From Bacteriovorax sp. MedPE-SWde (GTDB lineage: Bacteria; Bdellovibrionota; Bacteriovoracia; Bacteriovoracales; Bacteriovoracaceae), in the NCBI GenBank assembly GCA_001874305.1, contig MPCU01000014.1:1-64000 (forward strand): a DNA stretch of 64,000 nt, written 5' to 3'. How positions within the stretch are numbered: position 1 is the first letter of the stretch; each line of letters opens with the position of its first letter. The notes beneath the pieces were generated by a model. The model was not told the origin of the DNA. It worked only from the letters and a program-made list of their open reading frames with translations, and did not search any database. A program made the position numbers and the translations under genes. This document shows, piece after piece, positions 44,452-52,229 of this stretch.

Positions 44452-45054
44452 CTATAAATCTGCTAAACGCTTCGCTTCAATCTTTAACTCAATCTCGACT
44501 TCTTCACCAACAACAGGCCCGGCCTCAATTACATCATTCCATTTTAAACCAAAATCTGATCTATTAATTGAAGTCTTCGCCTTAAATGCAACCCTTTTAA
44601 CATCATAAGCTTCAACGGTTCCTAAGAACTTTGACTTAAGAGTAACCTCTTTTTTTACACCAGCAATTTCCAGTGTTCCAACAATATTAAATTTCTTCCC
44701 CTTAATGTCAGTAATTTTCTTAGACTTAAAAGTCACACTTGGAAATTTCTTAACATCAAAAAAGTCAGCACTTCTTAAATGCTTATCTCTTTTAGAGTTT
44801 GCTGTGTTAATAGATTTAGCGGATATTTTCACATCAACTTTTAAGCTCTTCACAGATTTTGGATTAAAATCTAATGAACCACTAAAGGCATCAAATGAGC
44901 CCTCTACAGAACTAATAACAAGGTGATCTATTTCAAAACCAACTTTAGAGTGGGCCGTATCCACAGTCCACTTCTCAGAAACTGACTTATCCTTTGCATA
45001 AGAGAAATTAAAATTCAAAGCGCATGCAACAACTAACAATAATATCTTCTTCAT
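44452..45054 (-). CDS. yceI: YceI-family periplasmic lipocalin-like protein
   Basis: Signal peptide MKKILLLVVACALNFNFSYA, then a YceI domain: KWTVDTAHSKVGFEIDHLVISSVEGSFDAFSGSLDFN, SADFFDVKKFPSVTFKSKKI and the ADFGLKWN-like end INRSDFGLKWNDVIEAG. YceI proteins are eight-stranded barrels that bind isoprenoid or other amphiphilic molecules in the periplasm. 200 aa is typical. It lies 8 nt after the anti-sigma candidate and is the last gene of the bufferin operon, making it a likely member of the same stress regulon. Its direct role with the peptide is not known. Confidence 0.93.
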   Translation of the reverse strand: MKKILLLVVACALNFNFSYAKDKSVSEKWTVDTAHSKVGFEIDHLVISSVEGSFDAFSGSLDFNPKSVKSLKVDVKISAKSINTANSKRDKHLRSADFFDVKKFPSVTFKSKKITDIKGKKFNIVGTLEIAGVKKEVTLKSKFLGTVEAYDVKRVAFKAKTSINRSDFGLKWNDVIEAGPVVGEEVEIELKIEAKRLADL

Positions 45055-45062
45055 AATATCTC

Positions 45063-45632
45063 CTATTTAAGAGAGTAGGCCTTACCTATGAGTAAACCCT
45101 TCTCAACATATATTTGTACGTGAACACCTGAAATATCAGATTCTTTAATAAGCCCTTTTCGACTTTCAAACTCTTTTGGAACTGGTACTTGATAAACAGT
45201 GTAGCGAGTCCCAACTGTATCTTTATATTGTAACTGGGCCGCTGTTACTCCCTGAATGGAACAGTACCTGGCACCAACTAAGCTCTTATCACTCGTATAT
45301 GTTGAGTTTATAATTGCAAAGTCGAGTCTTGATAATTTTGAACTGATAGCAAAGAGGTTACTAGTCTCAATCTCAGATGGCATATTCTTAATATGGTTCT
45401 TTACTACTTCATGTAGAATATTATCTTCTAATGATCTCGTGACCTGAGGGAAGCCCACAAGTACAACAGCAAACAATATAGAAAGTGTTGCAAAGCCAGT
45501 CACAAAGATATTCCAGGAAAATAAAGGCCTAGACGTTTTACCTTCCAAAGACTGGAGCTTTTCTAATCTCTCATTGGACAACTCAATTGAAGAGTAATGA
45601 TCTCTAACTTTACTTTTAAAATCATTCATCAT
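45063..45632 (-). CDS. Putative membrane anti-sigma factor (non-ZAS type)
   Basis: The protein has a cytoplasmic N-terminus of about 38 residues (DHYSSIELSNERLEKLQSL), one transmembrane helix (WNIFVTGFATLSILFAVVLVGF, about residues 40-61) and a periplasmic domain of about 125 residues. Its gene overlaps the ECF sigma gene by 11 nt, the classical arrangement for a sigma/anti-sigma pair. The zinc-binding His-Cys-Cys (ZAS) motif of many anti-sigma factors is absent. The periplasmic part keeps a single Cys in LVGARYCSIQGVTAAQLQY, which could take part in metal or redox sensing; this is inference. ATG 45629 may be the true start given GGGAGGTA spacing. Confidence 0.75.
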   Translation of the reverse strand: MMNDFKSKVRDHYSSIELSNERLEKLQSLEGKTSRPLFSWNIFVTGFATLSILFAVVLVGFPQVTRSLEDNILHEVVKNHIKNMPSEIETSNLFAISSKLSRLDFAIINSTYTSDKSLVGARYCSIQGVTAAQLQYKDTVGTRYTVYQVPVPKEFESRKGLIKESDISGVHVQIYVEKGLLIGKAYSLK

Positions 45633-46089
45633 TACCTCCCTTGTTCAACACTTTTAGTATTCGTTTCTTAAAATTGTGAATTCTCGTTAGTATAGTTCCT
45701 TTAGAAACTTCTAACTGCTTAGCAATCTCACTGTAACTCATTCCTTCATAGGCCCAGAGAAATAAGATTTCACGTTCTTTTGAGTTACAATGATCTAAAA
45801 CAACTTTAGCATCATACTTCTCAAGACCTTGCCCAAAGTCTTCTACTTCAAGCTCAACCTCTTCATCACTAAACTCAAGTCTCGAGTCACTTCTGATAGT
45901 ATTAACATATTCATTCTTTATCATTCTCATTATGTAGCGTCGGGGATATTGAATTTCAATCTGCTCCGACTTTACTAAGAATTTCTCGATTGAGGTATGT
46001 AGTACGTCATAACCAATATTTTCACATCCACAAATAGAAATGGAATATCGATAGAGATCGTTCAACTCTCCCCTGCTAAATATATTCAT
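45622..46089 (-). CDS. ECF-type sigma-70 family factor
   Basis: A 155-aa alternative sigma factor consisting of region 2 (residues about 1-75, ending YPRRYIMRMIKNEYVNTIRS) and region 4 (about 100-150: CNSKEREILFLWAYEGMSYSEIAKQLEVSKGTILTRIHNFKKRIL), with the helix-turn-helix in SYSEIAKQLEVSKGTILTRI. Regions 1 and 3 are absent, as in ECF factors. It is encoded within the bufferin operon: it overlaps bufC by 4 nt (ATGA) and the membrane anti-sigma candidate by 11 nt. Autoregulation from a promoter before bufA is therefore expected. In other bacteria bufferin genes are likewise under ECF sigma control. Confidence 0.93.
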   Translation of the reverse strand: MNIFSRGELNDLYRYSISICGCENIGYDVLHTSIEKFLVKSEQIEIQYPRRYIMRMIKNEYVNTIRSDSRLEFSDEEVELEVEDFGQGLEKYDAKVVLDHCNSKEREILFLWAYEGMSYSEIAKQLEVSKGTILTRIHNFKKRILKVLNKGGNDE

Positions 46090-46562
46090 TTAAGACAACT
46101 CGCCGACAAGTAGGAATCCCCCTGCTCATCTTTTAAAATTGATATTGTCTCCATTATATCTTCATCTATTTCAATATTGGATAATTCTTTTTCATTTATT
46201 AACTTACCCCAAAAATCAAGTATTCCAAATGGAAGCTCAATTGATTTTGAAGATTGCTCAAACCAAAAGAAGTCTAGTTTTGCCAAATGTTTAATGTATC
46301 CCATTTCTTCGAGCTCATTTCTACTAGAGAGGTAATCTGCGAAGTCTTGTCCATACATATCAAGGTTGGGGCTTTCGGCCTTAGCAAGTCTTACAAATTG
46401 ATCTATAAAGAACTTAAAATTATCGACGCCAAGAACCTTTTCACAGGAGAGAAAGACTTTCTCAATTTGTGTAAAATGAGAATTGTAATAATTTCTCTGA
46501 TAGACATTAGTCAGATCATTAAGCTTTAAAATATCGTCATAGAATGATCTAGGCAGGTGCAT
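46086..46562 (-). CDS. bufC: BufC-like DUF2063 partner protein (short form)
   Basis: The N-terminal DUF2063 (HvfC/BufC) domain is recognisable from VYQRNYYNSHFTQIEKVFLSCEKVLG, FVRLAKAESPNLDMYGQDFADYLSS and YIKHLAKLDFFWFE. BufC binds the precursor peptide leader and presents it to BufB. Here only 158 aa are present, about 100 fewer than usual, so the C-terminal domain is essentially missing. The longer track ORF is not used: ATG 46562 has GAGGAG 7 nt upstream and lies inside the end of bufB (14-nt overlap). It overlaps the sigma gene by 4 nt. Cytoplasmic. Confidence 0.85.
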   Translation of the reverse strand: MHLPRSFYDDILKLNDLTNVYQRNYYNSHFTQIEKVFLSCEKVLGVDNFKFFIDQFVRLAKAESPNLDMYGQDFADYLSSRNELEEMGYIKHLAKLDFFWFEQSSKSIELPFGILDFWGKLINEKELSNIEIDEDIMETISILKDEQGDSYLSASCLK

Positions 46563-47367
46563 AGAGCATCTCCTCGATTTGTACTCTCTCTTTGATAAAC
46601 TCTCCAAAAGTAGGAAGATTATTATCTCTCTCATATACTATTGGACAATCACCCAGAACAGCTTCGGCCCTTTTCAAGAGCGTCCTTACCGATTCATTTA
46701 CAGAACTACCATGAGTATCAACATAGATCCCATCAATAATCTCTGCACCAGCTATATGTATTTCTTTAACCCTGTCGTGATTTATTTTCTTAAGAAAATT
46801 TTCACTACAAATCCCATAGTTCATTTCATTCACCCAAATATTATTAAGATCAAAGAGAATATGACAGTCTGCCAATTCTGCGAGTTGATTAATAAACTCA
46901 TATTCCTTCATTTCGGATTCTTCAAACTGATGATAGTACGAAAGATTCTCAACAAGTATCTGCCTCTTTAAGATATTCTGAATTTCATCAATCTTATTAG
47001 CAGTAGACTTAATAATCGAGTGACTAAAAGGATGTGGAAGAAGATCATGAAAGTAGTTTCCATCTAAAGCTTGCACGCTTAAATGGTCAGAGATTTGAAA
47101 TGGATTAAACCTCTCACTTAAACTCTTTATCGAGTCTATATATTTTGAATCTATTTTGTCATCACTACATAAGTTCATTCCTACGCAGTGAAATGAAATA
47201 GGATATAACTCTCTTACCTTCTCTAGTTTTTTATGATGAGGGCCAAAGGAGAGCCAGTTATCAGCAATAACTTCTACAAAAGGAAGGTTTGGTTTCTTTT
47301 CTAGTAGCTCATCAATATAATCTAGGCGCAGATTAATACCTACGCCAGCAAGAGAGTTATCAATCAT
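46549..47367 (-). CDS. bufB: BufB-like DUF692 multinuclear iron oxidase (MNIO)
   Basis: A TIM-barrel enzyme of the DUF692/MNIO family (MbnB, TglH, BufB) that uses an iron cluster and O2 to modify cysteines of a precursor peptide. The expected metal-ligand segments are all visible: SFHCVGMNL, QISDHLS, HDLLPHPFS, ILVENLSYY, ILFDLNNIWVNE, EIHIAGAE, YVDTHGSSV and IVYERDNNLPTF. 272 aa is usual. The start overlaps the bufA stop by 1 nt (TAATG) and its end overlaps bufC by 14 nt, so the modification enzymes are translationally coupled to the precursor. In characterised bufferins the modified cysteines bind copper. Confidence 0.94.
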   Translation of the reverse strand: MIDNSLAGVGINLRLDYIDELLEKKPNLPFVEVIADNWLSFGPHHKKLEKVRELYPISFHCVGMNLCSDDKIDSKYIDSIKSLSERFNPFQISDHLSVQALDGNYFHDLLPHPFSHSIIKSTANKIDEIQNILKRQILVENLSYYHQFEESEMKEYEFINQLAELADCHILFDLNNIWVNEMNYGICSENFLKKINHDRVKEIHIAGAEIIDGIYVDTHGSSVNESVRTLLKRAEAVLGDCPIVYERDNNLPTFGEFIKERVQIEEMLYAPA

Positions 47368-47642
47368 TACTTAATCGTTTTCTTTTTGTAGACAACACCA
47401 CCGGCGATCTTTTCACATACACCTTGAGGAACATAAACCCATTCCTTCTTATCATTGTCTTTAACTGCCTGATTTGCACAATCATGACCATTTGCTCCAC
47501 AGTCATTTGCACCTTTCTTTGCAATACCCTTACACTTTACAATAGTGTCACCGCTTTTCGCCCACTTTGGTGCTGCTTGAGCTTCACCAGTTGTTAATAC
47601 AATTCCTGCTACTGCTGCTAAAAATAATGGTGCTTTCTTCAT
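47367..47642 (-). CDS. bufA: BufA-like bufferin precursor (DUF2282 metallophore)
   Basis: A 91-aa precursor with an N-terminal Sec signal peptide (MKKAPLFLAAVAGIVLTTGEAQA, cleavage after residue 23). The mature part has exactly four cysteines, Cys37, 48, 55 and 76, in the DUF2282 pattern KCKGIAKKGANDC, HDCANQ and WVYVPQGVCEKIAGG. In bufferins the two central cysteines are oxidised to thiooxazole-type rings and the product binds copper in the periplasm. The track start at 47672 is rejected: ATG 47642 has GGAGAAAAATT upstream. It is the first gene of a six-gene operon and the most upstream coding step of the system. Confidence 0.94.
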   Translation of the reverse strand: MKKAPLFLAAVAGIVLTTGEAQAAPKWAKSGDTIVKCKGIAKKGANDCGANGHDCANQAVKDNDKKEWVYVPQGVCEKIAGGVVYKKKTIK

Positions 47643-47690
47643 AATTTTTCTCCGTGTTAAAAGCTTTCTCATATATACGACGTATCAGAG

Positions 47691-47718
47691 ACCTAAATGA
47701 TTTTTTATTTTTTTAGGT
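47691..47718 (-). promoter_or_regulatory. Inverted repeat in the bufferin operon control region
   Basis: ACCTAAA and TTTAGGT are separated by 14 AT-rich nt, about 50-75 nt upstream of the bufA start. A CGTC element (47678-47681, minus strand), reminiscent of ECF -10 boxes, lies just downstream, but no GGAAC-like -35 is found at the right distance. This may be an operator or part of an atypical ECF promoter. Confidence 0.35.
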
Positions 47719-47867
47719 ACTTTACAAAAACGTGTCATTTCAGCCACATAGATCATTAATTCTTTTATTTATTCTGTAGATATGTGTATATCACTATCTG
47801 CTTGTTACAAAATTATTGAAAAAAGATTTAAATAGAACATGTACAAACATAGGTCTATAATCGGCCT

Positions 47868-48437
47868 ATGGAAGAAAGAAAAAGAATATCAAAAGATGAA
47901 GTAAATGAATTGCCAATGTATGAGCTTGAAAACGAAGCAGAACTGATAACATCTAAGCAAAGATGTTTAGAAGTTATCCCTGAGTTAAAGTCAGTTAGCG
48001 AGCTTGGTTTTGATACAGAAACAAGACCATCATTTAATAAAGGTGAATCTTATAGTGTATCACTTCTTCAGCTATCTACTGAAAAGAAGAATTATCTCTT
48101 TAGAATAAATAAGTTTCCTCTTATACCTGAGCTTTTAGATATATTAGAGGATGAAAATATTGTTAAAACTGGTGTTGCCATTCATGATGATATTATTCAT
48201 CTTAATAGAATTGCAAAGTTTACAGCTGGTGGCTTTATAGACGTAGCTGATCAAGCTAAGAGTAAAGGAATAATAACTTTAGGGCTTAGATCTCTAGCAG
48301 CACTTTTCCTAGATAAGAGAATATCTAAGAAGGCCAAGCTTTCAAATTGGGAGCAGCCTAAGCTTACACCTGCTCAGATCAACTATGCCGCTACAGATTC
48401 AGAAGTCAGCTTAAAACTATATAAGGCCTTAAAATAG
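47868..48437 (+). CDS. RNase D-like 3'-5' exonuclease
   Basis: A stand-alone DEDDy exonuclease domain. Exo I is LGFDTETRPSF (Asp and Glu), Exo II falls in VKTGVAIHDDIIHLNRI, and Exo III is PAQINYAATDSEVSLKLYKAL (Tyr and Asp). The family (WRN/RNase D/EXD2-like) removes 3' nucleotides from RNA or DNA with two metal ions. At 189 aa it lacks the HRDC domains of true RNase D, matching the small bacterial 3'-5' exonuclease group. Cytoplasmic. It is divergent from bufA with about 225 nt between the starts, and its end overlaps the convergent exported protein by 9 nt. Confidence 0.9.
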   Translation: MEERKRISKDEVNELPMYELENEAELITSKQRCLEVIPELKSVSELGFDTETRPSFNKGESYSVSLLQLSTEKKNYLFRINKFPLIPELLDILEDENIVKTGVAIHDDIIHLNRIAKFTAGGFIDVADQAKSKGIITLGLRSLAALFLDKRISKKAKLSNWEQPKLTPAQINYAATDSEVSLKLYKALK

Positions 48438-49196
48438 GCCTAATGACTTATAGTTACTCGTTTTCTTATCTAGCTTAACAGTTATCTTACCCAGAGGACT
48501 CGGAAGTTCAACCTGTGTAACAACTCTTCTCTTTGGATCATAGACAATGAAACTTGGAAGCTGGTTTCTAACATGCTTAGGTGTACCAGTAGCTGGACGA
48601 ATAATTAACTTCTTCATCCCTCTTTTGTGATTGGCAATTTTTATAGAAATCTTTATTCTCGTATTTTCTAAAACAACATAGAAATCAGTATCAACCAATG
48701 TATTCATGTTGAAGAATCTAGGAAGCATTATAAAAGATGCTAAATCATAGACTTTATCAAGGTCATTGAATTCAGAAAAGTCATCTCTAATATCACGATC
48801 AATTTTTTCTACAAAATTTTCAAGCGCGTGTTCTTTATTAAGACTGCTCCCTCCTAACCCGTAGTGAGAAAATTGCCCATTAGGAGCAAAAGTAAATGTA
48901 GAGCAATCAAACTTTGAGTTCTTTGCCTTTGGGTAAGAGCAGTAACTATTATATATTGGAGTTAAGTCCACTCGATTCAAAGAGATTTGTTGAACTTCTT
49001 TCTTTAGGGCACCTAAAAGATATATTTTTGTCTCTGATTTGATCGTATAGCTAGCAACAGGTGACAGAGTTTCATGGATTTCATACTTAAGAGTTCCGCT
49101 ACCTACTAAGAACTTATTAAATTTATAAGAAAACGTGTCCGCTTGCGTGAATTGACTTGATATAAACAACACTAATAATAAGATAAGATTCTTCAT
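48429..49196 (-). CDS. Exported protein, possibly DUF3108-like
   Basis: Signal peptide MKNLILLLVLFISSQFTQA. The mature protein has a layout weakly like DUF3108 periplasmic beta proteins: FSYKFNKFLVGSGTLKYEIHE near the start, KIYLLGALKKEVQQISLNRVDLTPIYNSYCSYPKAKN, and a closing FIVYDPKRRVVTQVELPSPLGKITVKL strand pair. That assignment is tentative. Two cysteines (YCSYP, FDCST) may pair. No neighbours suggest a function, and it appears to be monocistronic, convergent with the RNase D-like gene. Confidence 0.7.
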   Translation of the reverse strand: MKNLILLLVLFISSQFTQADTFSYKFNKFLVGSGTLKYEIHETLSPVASYTIKSETKIYLLGALKKEVQQISLNRVDLTPIYNSYCSYPKAKNSKFDCSTFTFAPNGQFSHYGLGGSSLNKEHALENFVEKIDRDIRDDFSEFNDLDKVYDLASFIMLPRFFNMNTLVDTDFYVVLENTRIKISIKIANHKRGMKKLIIRPATGTPKHVRNQLPSFIVYDPKRRVVTQVELPSPLGKITVKLDKKTSNYKSLGLF

Positions 49197-49317
49197 TTCT
49201 AATTTTTCCTAAAAAGTTTAAAGAATAGATATGCCATAGGAAGTAACTTGAAAAGATAGGCCGTAAAGTTAACAGACCTTTGACAAAGAGAAACTAATCT
49301 CTATGCTAGAATAGACT

Positions 49318-49683
49318 ATGCTTAAAAAAATTCTATTTATTAATATTCTCCTTGTAATCTTCTATTTCACTACAGAAAGGTTATTTAACTACCAAGAACG
49401 TGAAACATTGAAGTACGTAGTTATCTTATTCACTATAATTACGTTCTTTGTAGCACCATCCCTAAGCTCTAAGGCCCATGAAACTAATAATGAACAAGTT
49501 ATTGATGTTGAATTTGGTGAAGGTGAATACCATAATGACTTTTCAAGGGTAGGATCCTCCCATGACAGAAGACCGGTAAAGCCTGTAGATTTAAGCGGTG
49601 ACCCCATCATTCACGCCCGTGAAACAATAGCTGAAGACTTAAAACGCATTGGAATCGAAGAAGAAAAGGTTAATAAAGACTAA
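49318..49683 (+). CDS. Small membrane protein with two transmembrane helices
   Basis: A 121-aa protein with two hydrophobic helices (about residues 5-20 and 33-51) followed by a hydrophilic acidic tail of about 70 residues (VIDVEFGEGEYHNDFSRVG...). With both helices short and connected by NYQERE, the tail would be on the same side as the N-terminus, probably cytoplasmic. No family is recognised. The ATG overlaps the end of an AGAATAGACT leader without a strong ribosome-binding site, so expression may be low. It stands alone. Confidence 0.65.
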   Translation: MLKKILFINILLVIFYFTTERLFNYQERETLKYVVILFTIITFFVAPSLSSKAHETNNEQVIDVEFGEGEYHNDFSRVGSSHDRRPVKPVDLSGDPIIHARETIAEDLKRIGIEEEKVNKD

Positions 49684-49693
49684 TATAGAGAAT

Positions 49694-50455
49694 CTACTTC
49701 CAGTCTTTTAATCCATATTTATTGAGAATAACCGAAAGTTCACCACTCTTTCTCAGTCTCCTAATACCTTTATCAAAAATAGAGATATATTCTTTAGAAG
49801 AGACCTTATTAGGTGAGAATGCAGCATAGATTTTTTGGTGATTTTTTGCACTGGAAGATCTTTTAATATTTTTTAGAAATTTCTTATTAGATTTGAAGAA
49901 GTAATTCGATACATACTCATTTTCAATAATGACATCTACTCTCTTTAATAAAAGTTTTTGAACTGATCTAGTAAAGACATTCTTACCTGTGATTATATCG
50001 ATTCTCTTTTCATTTTCTTTATTAGTCTTAACATATGAATCGATCTCGTCACCATAACTATAGCCTTTAGTCACACCTAATCGTACTTTCTTTAGAGAGT
50101 CTATTTTTTTATAGCGCCAATTTGATTCCTTATTAACATAGAATAGGTCTCCAGAAAAACCTAACTCTTCTACAGGAAAGAGAAAGTCCCTAGCATCGGA
50201 CTTATAAGCACCTACAATTATATCATGCTCTCCACGTCTTGCTGATTGAATTGATCGCGTCCAATTCATCAACCCGTATTTAATACTATGACCTTCTTTA
50301 GAAAATATATTTTGAAGTATTTCAATCATGTAACCTGGACGAATAGAATTAGGTTTACAGTTAATTGGGCACCAATAGTCAGACACAATAGAAATTTCTT
50401 TTGAATGTACAATTGTCGAGATCAGTATAGACAATGATAAAACTAACTTAATCAT
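49694..50455 (-). CDS. Orphan family 3 solute-binding protein
   Basis: Signal peptide MIKLVLSLSILISTIVHSK. Periplasmic binding protein of the type II amino acid class: EISIVSDYWCPINC at the first strand, GYMIEILQNIFSKEG, a WTRSIQSARRGEHDIIVGAYK hinge, LGVTKGYSYGDEID in the second lobe, and the C-terminal FDKGIRRLRKSGELSVILNKYGL signature. No ABC permease or ATPase is adjacent, so it may deliver ligand to a sensor or a distant transporter. It is encoded 4 nt after a small exported protein and is last in the thyA-folA operon. Confidence 0.82.
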   Translation of the reverse strand: MIKLVLSLSILISTIVHSKEISIVSDYWCPINCKPNSIRPGYMIEILQNIFSKEGHSIKYGLMNWTRSIQSARRGEHDIIVGAYKSDARDFLFPVEELGFSGDLFYVNKESNWRYKKIDSLKKVRLGVTKGYSYGDEIDSYVKTNKENEKRIDIITGKNVFTRSVQKLLLKRVDVIIENEYVSNYFFKSNKKFLKNIKRSSSAKNHQKIYAAFSPNKVSSKEYISIFDKGIRRLRKSGELSVILNKYGLKDWK

Positions 50456-50459
50456 AGAG

Positions 50460-50786
50460 TTACTTTAACTCACAATGTGCCGTATATTGAATCAATTTTT
50501 CTTGACACTTATAAGTCGCATGAATGGCGGCCATAGTTTCCTCTCGATCACTTTTATCCAAAACAAGCTTTTGAATACTACACCCCATAGCAACGTACAC
50601 TTTTGCAGCACGCCCCTCAAAGACACGTCTATGACAATCAGGGTTTAATAAAATTGAATGCTTTGCAAACAGAAAATAAAAAACATCTGTCTTATCGTTT
50701 ATCTCTCGATACTCAATAATATCATTCTTTGCTGAAAGTACATTTAATGAACATAAGCAAATCATAAAAAATATTATCACTCTCAT
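50460..50786 (-). CDS. Small secreted protein in the thyA-folA operon
   Basis: Signal peptide [19 protein letters not shown], then a mature part of about 88 residues with four cysteines (PDCHRR, MGCSIQ, YKCQE, AHCELK) likely forming two disulfides. Its start overlaps folA by 4 nt (ATGA), and its stop precedes the binding-protein gene by 4 nt. It is thus translated within a nucleotide-synthesis operon, though the product must act in the periplasm. No family is recognised. Confidence 0.75.
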   Translation of the reverse strand: MRVIIFFMICLCSLNVLSAKNDIIEYREINDKTDVFYFLFAKHSILLNPDCHRRVFEGRAAKVYVAMGCSIQKLVLDKSDREETMAAIHATYKCQEKLIQYTAHCELK

Positions 50787-51274
50787 CTCTTATAGACCTC
50801 ATATTTCCAAAAAGGAGTTTCATCAGTCGCTTCAAACTCTATTTCTTCATCAAGCTTAAACTTACCTTCATCAAAAGGAGGAAAGAAAGTATCTGCCTCT
50901 CCTTGCCAATCAACACGACTTAAATACAATCGATCAATTTCATTCATGTAGATTTCATAAATAAAAGCACCACCGCAGACCACAGATTCTTCGTAGCCCT
51001 CATCTTTTAAAAAATTAACGGCCGCTTGAGGATCATGAAATATAACGACATTTTCATGATCGTATTTATAGTCTTTATTTCTTGTTATAACTACATTAAG
51101 CCTCTTTGGAAGTGGCCTACCAAATGATTCAAAAGTTTTTCTACCTACAATAATAGGTTTTCCTTTTGTCACTTTAACAAAGTTTTTCATATCGGCAGGA
51201 ATTTTCCAAAGAAGCTTATTATCAAGACCAAGCTCTCTATTTTTTCCCATTGCCGCAATCATAGATAGAATCAA
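50783..51274 (-). CDS. folA: Dihydrofolate reductase
   Basis: NADPH-dependent reduction of dihydrofolate to tetrahydrofolate, needed to recycle the dihydrofolate produced by ThyA. Seen: [29 protein letters not shown] with the catalytic Asp/Glu region (here PADMK), [27 protein letters not shown] (NADPH site) and [13 protein letters not shown]. 163 aa is typical. It overlaps thyA by 4 nt (ATGA), giving the classic thyA-folA operon, and overlaps the next small exported gene by 4 nt. Cytoplasmic. Confidence 0.97.
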   Translation of the reverse strand: MILSMIAAMGKNRELGLDNKLLWKIPADMKNFVKVTKGKPIIVGRKTFESFGRPLPKRLNVVITRNKDYKYDHENVVIFHDPQAAVNFLKDEGYEESVVCGGAFIYEIYMNEIDRLYLSRVDWQGEADTFFPPFDEGKFKLDEEIEFEATDETPFWKYEVYKR

Positions 51275-52068
51275 ACTGCCACCACACCTTTAATATGAGG
51301 GTGAGCTTCATAACCGACAAGCTCGAAGTCTTCTATAGTAAATTCGAAAATTGATTTCACATCTTTATTTATTTTCATAGTTGGTAGAGGCTTTGGCTCT
51401 CTAGTTAATTGTAGCTCTACCTGCTCTAAGTGATTTGAGTAAAGATGTGCGTCCCCCATTGTGTGAACAAAATCTCCTGGTTCATAACCACAAACCTGAG
51501 CAAGCATCATTGTAAAGAGTGCATAAGACGCAATATTAAATGGTACACCTAAGAATATATCAGCAGATCTCTGATAAAGCTGACAAGATAGTTTTCCATC
51601 AGTTGAAACATAGAATTGAACAAAGGCATGACATGGAGGTAGTGCCATATCATCAACATCCGCAGGGTTCCATGCAGTAATAATATGTCTTCGTGATCTT
51701 GGGTTTTCTTTTAGGCCCTTAACAAGGTTTGCCACCTGATCAACTTCCGAGCCATCAGGACGTGTCCAATGTCTCCACTGATATCCATAAACTGGCCCAA
51801 GGTCACCATTTTCATCGGCCCATTCGTCCCAGATACGAACCTTATTATCTTTTAAGTATTGTATATTTGTATCACCCTTTAAAAACCAAAGAAGCTCATG
51901 GATAATTGAGCGTAGATGACACTTCTTAGTTGTTACTAAAGGGAATCCATCTTGAAGGTTATATCTTGTTTGATAACCAAAAACAGAAGTCGTTCCTGTT
52001 CCTGTTCTATCTTCTCTTTTCTCACCGTTTTCTAAAACATGTTTCATGAGATCTAGGTATTGTTTCAT
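51271..52068 (-). CDS. thyA: Thymidylate synthase
   Basis: Converts dUMP to dTMP with 5,10-methylenetetrahydrofolate. Seen: [49 protein letters not shown] at the N-terminus, [11 protein letters not shown], the catalytic Cys in [37 protein letters not shown] and [11 protein letters not shown]. 265 aa matches the E. coli type. ATG 52068 is preferred to the TTG of the track ORF, with GGAGAG upstream. It is first gene of the thyA-folA-small exported-binding protein operon. Confidence 0.97.
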   Translation of the reverse strand: MKQYLDLMKHVLENGEKREDRTGTGTTSVFGYQTRYNLQDGFPLVTTKKCHLRSIIHELLWFLKGDTNIQYLKDNKVRIWDEWADENGDLGPVYGYQWRHWTRPDGSEVDQVANLVKGLKENPRSRRHIITAWNPADVDDMALPPCHAFVQFYVSTDGKLSCQLYQRSADIFLGVPFNIASYALFTMMLAQVCGYEPGDFVHTMGDAHLYSNHLEQVELQLTREPKPLPTMKINKDVKSIFEFTIEDFELVGYEAHPHIKGVVAV

Positions 52069-52229
52069 CAACTCTCCGTGTGCAATGTGTTTGATAATTA
52101 TAGAATTTTAAGCAAAGAATTGGCCATTCACACCGCGTGAAAAACATATTTATTTGCAACAGCATATTTATGTTTGACTTATCAAACATTTGTAGCAACA
52201 ATAAATCAACAACTAAAACAAGGATAAGT

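Noticed and set aside
48423-48440. AAGGCCTT/TAGGCCTA palindromes at the end of the RNase D-like gene as a terminator
   Set aside because: Only about 5 bp pair with a short AT loop and both convergent stop codons overlap it; weak evidence.
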